From positions 1 through 47,142 of the forward strand of contig JAZQNN010000027.1 in the NCBI GenBank assembly GCA_045627365.1: 47,142 nt of DNA. The letters are read 5' to 3'. Below the pieces are notes generated by a model. The model was not told where the DNA came from, did no database searches, and worked only from the letters and a program-made list of their open reading frames with translations. Positions 41,869 through 47,142 of this stretch are shown here, piece by piece. Both the position numbers and the translations under genes were made by a program. Numbering within the stretch: position 1 is the first letter of the stretch; each line of letters starts with the position of its first letter. This stretch comes from RGIG5612 sp045627365. Lineage in GTDB: Bacteria > Bacillota > Clostridia > Lachnospirales > Lachnospiraceae.

Positions 41869-43236
41869 CTACTCGTTTTTTTCCGGGCCTGCTTTCAGTC
41901 TTTTTGCCACATTCAGGTAAAGAATAAATCCCAGAACCAGCGAGATCGCATCTGACACAGGCTGTGCCCAGATGAGTCCGTACATGCCCATTATTGCATT
42001 GAGCGCATACATTGCGCCGATAAATAAAATTCCCTGTCTGATCACCGTCAGAAGAAGCGATCTTTTCCACATTCCCATTGCCTGGAAAATTGAATTGAAC
42101 AGGAATACGAAGGTCATTCCCGGGACCGCAAGGCTCCATTTTACAAGGAACTTACTTCCGAGTTCTACCGTGTTGCTCTCCTTAATAAACAGCCTCATAA
42201 GTCCTTCCGGGAACAGCTGATATATACTTAAGAAAACAGCGACGAATGCCAGCAGTATAACGAACGAGCACCGACATACCTTTCTCACTCTCTCGTGATT
42301 TCCCGATGCGTAGTTATATCCGATAAGCGGCATTACGCCCTGTGTTATGCCCGTTGCGATATTCATTGTGATCGTTCCGAATTTCTGCGTGACACCGTAC
42401 GAAGCGACAGGAATATCGCCGTAAGAAGCCAGACTTCTTGTCAGGATGATATTGCTTGACGTTCCGAGCACAATGACCATGGCTGCCGGAAATCCGACCA
42501 GCACGATCTCTTTGCCGCCTTTGAACGTGAACTCTCTCGGGTCCACGGTAATAACGGTGTTCTGACGATTTTTAATGATCACTGTGCAGTAGTAAAGAAG
42601 GCACACACAATTGGAGATCATTGTCGCAAGACCTGCGCCGCCTACTCCCATATCGAGCGGGAATATGAACAAAGGATCAAGCAGCATGTTCAAAATGCCG
42701 CCGATCATCATTCCCGCGCTTGCTTCTTTGGTCCTGCCCTCTCCTCTTAAACAATGAGCAAAAAGGAGCGACGCCGTTGTCGGTATTCCGCCTACGAGCA
42801 TTACCCAGACAATGTAATCTCTCGTAAAGCCGTAGGTCTCACTGCTTGCGCCCATGGACGTTAAGATAGGCTTTAAGAATATTCCAAGGATCAACATCAG
42901 CACAGCGGCTACGACAAGTCCGCCCCAGATAGCAAATGCCGATGTCTGCCTTGCTTTCTTTCTGTCGCCTTCACCAAGGCTTCTGGAAATGCGGCTGTTC
43001 GCGCCGATACCGAAAAGATTACCGATGCCGGTAAGCACCATGTAAAGCGGAAATGCCAGTGTCAGCGCCGCGACCTGATATGGGTCACCCGTATGTCCGA
43101 CGAAAAACGTGTCGGCCAGATTGTAAATCAACGTTATCACCTGGCTGAGTACCGTCGGGATCGTCATACTTGCGACCGCAAGTGCTACGGGCTTATTTTC
43201 AAATATATCTGTCTTATCCTGTGATGTTTTTGCCAT
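41869..43236 (-). CDS. MATE family multidrug/metabolite exporter
   Basis: 455 aa, 12 transmembrane helices. ALAVASMTIPTVLSQVITLI and LADTFFVG near the start, the matching second half with ASYGVTQKFGTI, and the GIGANSRISRSLGEGDRKKA loop are typical of the DinF/NorM type. Substrate unknown. It lies 4 bases after the CDF-type protein and may be co-transcribed with it. No hairpin terminator is visible before the convergent plus-strand gene. Confidence 0.92.
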   Translation of the reverse strand: MAKTSQDKTDIFENKPVALAVASMTIPTVLSQVITLIYNLADTFFVGHTGDPYQVAALTLAFPLYMVLTGIGNLFGIGANSRISRSLGEGDRKKARQTSAFAIWGGLVVAAVLMLILGIFLKPILTSMGASSETYGFTRDYIVWVMLVGGIPTTASLLFAHCLRGEGRTKEASAGMMIGGILNMLLDPLFIFPLDMGVGGAGLATMISNCVCLLYYCTVIIKNRQNTVITVDPREFTFKGGKEIVLVGFPAAMVIVLGTSSNIILTRSLASYGDIPVASYGVTQKFGTITMNIATGITQGVMPLIGYNYASGNHERVRKVCRCSFVILLAFVAVFLSIYQLFPEGLMRLFIKESNTVELGSKFLVKWSLAVPGMTFVFLFNSIFQAMGMWKRSLLLTVIRQGILFIGAMYALNAIMGMYGLIWAQPVSDAISLVLGFILYLNVAKRLKAGPEKNE

Positions 43237-43240
43237 TTAT

Positions 43241-44152
43241 TTACTCTTCCTGTGTGTCTTCATCCGAAAGAATCAGATTGACTTCGCACCCGGGAAGTTT
43301 TTCCTCAAGTTCCCTGCGCAGATCCGCCGCAAAGCAGCTTATCTCGCCAAATGTTTTCTCTTCTTCAAAATCTACATCAATGTCAATAAATACTTTCTTG
43401 CCGCTCTTTCTGGTCTTTACGTTGTAAAACTGCTTATACCTGTCATAATTGCGGTTCAAAACGCCGAGTATCTTCATCTGGGTCTGTTCATCCGCGGTCT
43501 TATCCATCAGCTCCCATACTGATGCCTTGATAGCAATGAAAGCCAGTACGACAGAAACAATACACATCACGGCGGTAACTGCCGGTGTCAGGTAGTGCGC
43601 GAATACATCTTTTCTGAAGAAATAAACGATGAATATTGCCACCATAGTGACCGTATCGAACAGGAGGCTTTGATGATTGGAAGCCCACTCTTCCTGAATG
43701 ACGCGGTTATCCGGGAACGCATTCTTCATTCTATGCTCGGTGACCGTGATGATAATATCCAGCAGCACATTGCACACCGTGATAGGCAGCATGATGACTG
43801 TAAGAGAATTCGGCTGCTGAACATGGATGATGTTATTTGCGCAATTGTACATCAGCACGAAAAGCGCAACTATCCAGAACACATTACACGTCAGTGAAGT
43901 GATCGCTTCCATCTTCTCTGACCCGTAATTGTACTCATATTTCAGGTTTTTCCTGAGCTTTGAGGACAAAACAGCGATCAGCACAGCGTGAAGGATCGTG
44001 TAAACGGATTCGACAAGATCGAGCCATGCAAGTAAGGATCCCGAAAGCAGTGCCGCCACCACCAAAGCAATAAGAAAAACAACCTCCATTATGTACTGGA
44101 AGGTTGCTACCTTAAGTAATCTGGCCATCATTTGTTTCTCAGTCTGCTTCAT
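43241..44152 (-). CDS. Atypical cation-diffusion-facilitator-like transporter
   Basis: 303 aa from ATG 44152; the upstream ATG at 44176 touches the promoter -10, so it would not be transcribed. Five or six transmembrane helices (~10-205) are followed by a cytoplasmic domain of ~85 residues with VFIDIDVDFEEEKTF and CEVNLILSDED, like the ferredoxin-fold tail of CDF proteins. The usual metal sites are altered: the second helix has LDLVESVYT, with no HxxxD, and the fifth has NHQSLLFDTV, keeping His and Asp. Metal specificity therefore cannot be predicted. Paired with a MATE gene. Confidence 0.7.
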   Translation of the reverse strand: MKQTEKQMMARLLKVATFQYIMEVVFLIALVVAALLSGSLLAWLDLVESVYTILHAVLIAVLSSKLRKNLKYEYNYGSEKMEAITSLTCNVFWIVALFVLMYNCANNIIHVQQPNSLTVIMLPITVCNVLLDIIITVTEHRMKNAFPDNRVIQEEWASNHQSLLFDTVTMVAIFIVYFFRKDVFAHYLTPAVTAVMCIVSVVLAFIAIKASVWELMDKTADEQTQMKILGVLNRNYDRYKQFYNVKTRKSGKKVFIDIDVDFEEEKTFGEISCFAADLRRELEEKLPGCEVNLILSDEDTQEE

Positions 44153-44176
44153 TTGACCCCGTGTCCTCTCGCACAT

Positions 44177-44207
44177 ATTATATCAGCCTCTGCCCCTTTT
44201 TAGTCAA
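44177..44207 (-). promoter_or_regulatory. Promoter of the CDF-MATE pair
   Basis: On the minus strand TTGACT (44202-44207), 19 bases, then TATAAT (44177-44182). The spacing is longer than usual, so activity may need a regulator. Confidence 0.5.
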
Positions 44208-44227
44208 GAACTTTCCCGCAAACATGC

Positions 44228-44270
44228 CGGCAAAAAATACGCTCCTGCCGATAACAGGCAGGAGCGCACA
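44228..44270 (-). terminator. Rho-independent terminator of crt-hbd
   Basis: On the minus strand GCTCCTGCC pairs with GGCAGGAGC around a 7-base loop and is followed by GTATTTTTTG. It begins ~25 bases after the hbd stop. Confidence 0.88.
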
Positions 44271-44291
44271 TGAATCTGTATGAAGTTCTTA

Positions 44292-45134
44292 TTACTTTCT
44301 GTAATCGTAGAAGCCTACGCCGGTCTTAACGCCGAGCTTACCTGCACGAACCATCTTGCGCAGAAGTGGGCTTGGACGATACTTGGAATCGCCGAATTCA
44401 GCATACAGGATCTCCATGATAGCAAGGCAGATATCGAGTCCGATATAGTCGCCGAGCGTAAGAGGTCCCATAGGATGATTTGCGCCGAGTTTCATTGCAG
44501 TATCGATATCCTCTGCTGAAGCAACGCCTTCCTCAAGGAGGCAGATACCTTCATTTACAAGCGGGATAAGGATCCTGTTAACAACGAATCCAGGTGACTC
44601 ATTTACCTGAACAGGTGTCTTGCCGATAGCCTTAGCGATGGCAACAACAGCGTCTCTGGTCTCATCCGGTGTATTTGCGCCCTGAATGACCTCAACGAGT
44701 GCCATTACAGGTGCCGGATTGAAGAAATGCATACCGATAAGCGGACGGTCAAGACCTGCTCCGATCTCGGTGATCGACAGTGAAGACGTATTTGATGCGA
44801 AAATGCACTCAGGCTTGCAGATAGACTGAAGCTCAGCAAATGTCTGCTTCTTAACTGCCATAACCTCAAGAGCAGCCTCAACGATCAGATCACAGTCAGC
44901 GCAAAGATTCTCCTTAACGCCCGTGGTGATCCTGCCTAAGATCTTGTCAGCTTCTTCCTGAGCCAGCTTGCCCTTAGCAACTCTCTTGCCTAAAGCAGCC
45001 TCGATCTTGCCCTTACCTCTTGCGGCAAACTCTTCGTTGATGTCGCAGAGAGCAACTTCGTATCCCTCGCAAAGAGCAAATGCCTGTGCGATGCCGGATC
45101 CCATTGTTCCGGCTCCGATAACTCCAACTTTCAT
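44292..45134 (-). CDS. hbd: 3-hydroxybutyryl-CoA dehydrogenase
   Basis: 280 aa, usual length. Rossmann motif GVIGAGTMGSGIAQAFA at the N-terminus, catalytic GMHFFNPAPVM (His) with SNTSSLSITEI, and the C-terminal helical domain with NHPMGPLTLGDYIGLD. It reduces acetoacetyl-CoA to 3-hydroxybutyryl-CoA in butyrate-type fermentation. It follows crt by ~37 bases; thl, bcd and etf genes, often next to it, are not in the window. Confidence 0.96.
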   Translation of the reverse strand: MKVGVIGAGTMGSGIAQAFALCEGYEVALCDINEEFAARGKGKIEAALGKRVAKGKLAQEEADKILGRITTGVKENLCADCDLIVEAALEVMAVKKQTFAELQSICKPECIFASNTSSLSITEIGAGLDRPLIGMHFFNPAPVMALVEVIQGANTPDETRDAVVAIAKAIGKTPVQVNESPGFVVNRILIPLVNEGICLLEEGVASAEDIDTAMKLGANHPMGPLTLGDYIGLDICLAIMEILYAEFGDSKYRPSPLLRKMVRAGKLGVKTGVGFYDYRK

Positions 45135-45171
45135 TTTAATTTTCCCCCCAAAAAATGTGTATTGTAGTTAA

Positions 45172-45960
45172 TTATTTATTCTTGAACGGCTCCTTGACCT
45201 TCTCTTTGTTCTTGTCAAGGAAGAATGCCATTCCGTATATCTGATCCTCTGTCTCGAAGCAGCTGCCGAAGAGATTCTCTTCAAGAGTAACTGCCTCATC
45301 CATCGGAAGCTCTAAGCCTTCATTGATAGCTTTCTTGCATGCACGAACCGCGATAGGTGCCTGCTTGGCAATGGTTGCGGCAAGCTTCTCAGCTGCCGGC
45401 ATAAGCTCCTCAACAGGATATACCGCATTAACAAGTCCGATTCTCAGTGCTTCATCAGCCTTAACGTTCTTAGCTGAGAAAATAAGCTGTTTAGCCATTC
45501 CGGGGCCGACAAGTCTGGCAAGGCGCTGTGTTCCACCGAATCCCGGAGTGATGCCGAGTCCAACCTCCGGCTGTCCGAATACTGCATTCTCTGAGCAGAT
45601 ACGGATATCGCAGCTCATAGAGATCTCGCAGCCGCCACCGAGTGCAAATCCGTTAACCGCAGCGATCACCGGAATAGGAAGTGTCTCGATCTTTCTGAAA
45701 AGATCATTGCCCTTCTTACCGAATTCAAATCCGCCTTCTTTGGTCAGTACGCTCATTTCTCCGATATCAGCGCCTGCAACAAAGCTCTTCTGTCCGGCGC
45801 CTGTCAGGATAAGGCAACGGATGTTGTCAAGATCAACTGCATCAATAACGTCATTTAGTTCGTTAAGAACGTCTGAATTAAGCGCATTCAACGCACTCGG
45901 GCGATTAATGGTAATGATACCTACCTGCCCTTTTTCTTCGAATAAAATGTATTCCCCCAT
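45172..45960 (-). CDS. crt: Crotonase (3-hydroxybutyryl-CoA dehydratase / enoyl-CoA hydratase)
   Basis: 262 aa. AGADIGEMS and NGFALGGGCEISMSCDIRI form the CoA and oxyanion site, and QPEVGLGITPGFGGTQRL carries the two catalytic Glu region. It dehydrates 3-hydroxybutyryl-CoA to crotonyl-CoA. First gene of crt-hbd. A GAGGGGGC ribosome site and a Rex-like operator lie just upstream of the ATG. Confidence 0.95.
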   Translation of the reverse strand: MGEYILFEEKGQVGIITINRPSALNALNSDVLNELNDVIDAVDLDNIRCLILTGAGQKSFVAGADIGEMSVLTKEGGFEFGKKGNDLFRKIETLPIPVIAAVNGFALGGGCEISMSCDIRICSENAVFGQPEVGLGITPGFGGTQRLARLVGPGMAKQLIFSAKNVKADEALRIGLVNAVYPVEELMPAAEKLAATIAKQAPIAVRACKKAINEGLELPMDEAVTLEENLFGSCFETEDQIYGMAFFLDKNKEKVKEPFKNK

Positions 45961-45973
45961 AATGTGCCCCCTC

Positions 45974-45991
45974 TTGTTAATAAATTAACGA
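45974..45991 (-). promoter_or_regulatory. Putative Rex operator upstream of crt
   Basis: TTGTTAA-TAAA-TTAACGA matches the clostridial Rex consensus TTGTTAA-N4-TTAACAA at 17 of 18 positions counting the free spacer, one mismatch. It is 14 bases before the crt ATG, overlapping the probable promoter region. Rex is an NADH/NAD+ sensor that commonly represses crt-hbd type operons; here repression at low NADH is inferred. Confidence 0.75.
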
Positions 45992-46004
45992 TAAAATAAG
46001 GGTA

Positions 46005-46027
46005 ATCTTACAATTGTTTATTGTCAA
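46005..46027 (-). promoter_or_regulatory. Possible -35 element of the crt promoter
   Basis: On the minus strand a perfect TTGACA (46022-46027) is present, but no good -10 lies 16-18 bases away (TACCCT at 17). An alternative uses TTGTAA nearer the gene with TTAATT inside the Rex-like box as -10. The promoter itself is uncertain. Confidence 0.35.
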
Positions 46028-46054
46028 GTACAATTTTACCATTTTTTGTTCTTG

Positions 46055-46083
46055 TTGATATTTGTAATAATAAGTGATATGTT
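46055..46083 (+). promoter_or_regulatory. Promoter of mtnA
   Basis: TTGATA (46055-46060), 17 bases, then TATGTT (46078-46083) with an extended TG at 46075-46076. It overlaps the in-frame ATG at 46079, so that ATG would not be in the message. Confidence 0.5.
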
Positions 46084-46126
46084 GAAATTACAGAAAAAAC
46101 ACCGCTTTTTTGCAGAAAGGTTTTCC

Positions 46127-47142
46127 GTGAACACATATAATCCGCTTAATGTAATCCGTTTATCCCCTGACAAAAAGTCCGTCATCATCCTCGACCAGAC
46201 GCGTCTTCCCATGCACGAGGAGTACCTGATGCTCTCTGATGCCGAGGCAATGTACGATGCGATCAAGAGGCTGTGCGTGCGCGGTGCTCCGGCTATAGGT
46301 GTTTTCGCCGCTTATTCTCTGGCAGTGCTTGCCGGCGGACTGACCGATATGGACTACGATTCTTTCAAGGAGAATTTCTTTTCTTTGGCCGATTACCTCA
46401 ACTCCAGCCGTCCGACTGCGGTCAATTTAAGCTGGGCAGTCAAAAGGATGAAAGGATGCGTTACCAAAGGCTCCAAAGCGCCTCTGGAAATCGTCTCTGA
46501 TCTTTTTGCTGAGGCCGAAACGATCGACCGCGAAAACCGCGAAATGAACCGCTCTATCGCCGAGTTCGGACTGACTCTCGTAAAAGACGGTGACGGGATC
46601 CTCACACACTGCAATGCAGGATATCTGGCTGCCCTCGATTACGGTACTGCCACTGGCCCGATGTATCTGGCGCACGAGCGCGGCATGAATATTCATGTAT
46701 ATTCAGATGAGACAAGGCCTCTGCTTCAGGGCGCGCGTCTTACGTCTTATGAGCTAAGTAGGGCCGGCATTCCGGTCACCTCGATCTGTGACAACATGGC
46801 CTCGATCGTCATGAAACAGGGCAAGATCCAATGCGTCATGGTCGGCTGCGACAGAGTTGCCGCAAACGGCGATGTCGCCAACAAGATCGGCACCTCTGGC
46901 GTCGCGATTCTGGCCAAGTACTACGGCATACCGTTTTACGTACTGGGTCCCTCCTCTACCATCGACCTTAACACCCCTACCGGTGCTGACATCGTTATCG
47001 AAGAGCGCGACGGAGCCGAGATCGGCCAGATGTGGTACAAAGAGCCGATGATCCTGCCTGAGGTTGACAAATTCAACCCGGCATTCGATGTCACGGACCA
47101 CACGCTGATCACGGCGATCATTACGGAAAAAGGCATCATCAG
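46127..47142 (+). CDS. mtnA: S-methyl-5-thioribose-1-phosphate isomerase (partial, runs off the window)
   Basis: 338 codons, lacking only the C-terminal end. Start GTG 46127 is chosen because GAAAGG lies 6 bases upstream; an in-frame ATG at 46079 lies within the promoter. The frame has no stop to the window edge. RGAPAIGVFAAYS binds the substrate phosphate, LTHCNAG carries the catalytic Cys, and VGCDRVAANGDVANKIGT the catalytic Asp. It converts methylthioribose 1-phosphate to methylthioribulose 1-phosphate in 5'-methylthioadenosine salvage. No mtnK or mtnB-like partner is seen before the edge. It diverges from crt. Confidence 0.96.
   Translation, partial: MNTYNPLNVIRLSPDKKSVIILDQTRLPMHEEYLMLSDAEAMYDAIKRLCVRGAPAIGVFAAYSLAVLAGGLTDMDYDSFKENFFSLADYLNSSRPTAVNLSWAVKRMKGCVTKGSKAPLEIVSDLFAEAETIDRENREMNRSIAEFGLTLVKDGDGILTHCNAGYLAALDYGTATGPMYLAHERGMNIHVYSDETRPLLQGARLTSYELSRAGIPVTSICDNMASIVMKQGKIQCVMVGCDRVAANGDVANKIGTSGVAILAKYYGIPFYVLGPSSTIDLNTPTGADIVIEERDGAEIGQMWYKEPMILPEVDKFNPAFDVTDHTLITAIITEKGII

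Noticed and set aside
45323..45988. 221-aa open frame on the plus strand
   Set aside because: Antisense to crt; Ser/Pro/Ile-rich composition typical of the reverse of a conserved gene.

Overview
The window looks like a chromosomal core region of an anaerobic, low-to-moderate G+C Clostridia species, most probably of the Lachnospiraceae or a close relative. Evidence for this is a six-gene Rnf ferredoxin:NAD+ oxidoreductase operon, a crotonase/3-hydroxybutyryl-CoA dehydrogenase pair behind a Rex-like operator, two Asp23 genes, a FakA/YloV (DAK2) gene, a YprB-type RNase H-like gene and typical Firmicutes promoters and AGGAGG ribosome sites. There is no phage, insertion sequence, CRISPR array or tRNA. 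Almost everything is on the minus strand; the plus strand carries only the PD-(D/E)XK-like gene at the left edge, one orphan membrane protein near 41.3-41.9 kb, and a partial mtnA at the right edge.

Layout, left to right: (i) 0.1-0.9 kb, a nuclease-like gene; then a 370-base non-coding stretch with three copies of a 35-bp repeat and two terminators. (ii) 1.25-3.9 kb, trans-translation and secretion: ssrA (tmRNA), a MATE exporter, smpB, secG. (iii) 4.0-13.2 kb, an oligopeptide ABC transporter operon read oppA-B-C-D-F plus a membrane protein, in which nearly every subunit has an unusual architecture. (iv) 13.4-27.8 kb, a long housekeeping series read from the right: CBS protein, tyrS, alaS, zinc-ribbon membrane protein, rlmH, asp23-like, nusB, xseA, xseB, ispA, dxs, tlyA, nadK, gpmI. 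(v) 28-33 kb, rnfC-D-G-E-A-B. (vi) 33-38.6 kb, recG, ddl, murF and a YprB-like gene. (vii) 38.8-41.1 kb, a small zinc-ribbon membrane protein, asp23-like and a fakA-like gene. (viii) 41.3-44.2 kb, an orphan membrane protein, a second MATE exporter and an atypical cation-diffusion-facilitator protein. (ix) 44.3-46 kb, crt-hbd. (x) 46.1 kb to the edge, mtnA.

How the parts fit: crt and hbd consume acyl-CoA intermediates of butyrate-type fermentation, and Rnf turns the reduced ferredoxin of such a metabolism into an ion gradient and NADH. A Rex-like NADH-sensing site in front of crt would tie the two together. Dxs and IspA supply isoprenoids; MurF and Ddl supply peptidoglycan precursor; tmRNA and SmpB rescue stalled ribosomes.

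The most unusual material is the opp operon. The binding protein looks circularly permuted: its N-terminal ~90 residues resemble the usual C-terminal segment of family-5 binding proteins, and the protein stops where that segment would normally start. OppB has a ~270-residue external insertion, OppD has a ~230-residue charged helical insertion inside its nucleotide-binding domain, and OppF ends in two transmembrane helices. Other points worth checking are an RnfE with a C-terminal 4Fe-4S motif, the 35-bp repeat family beside ssrA, and a recG promoter that would give a leaderless message. All calls are from reading the sequence; no database search was possible.
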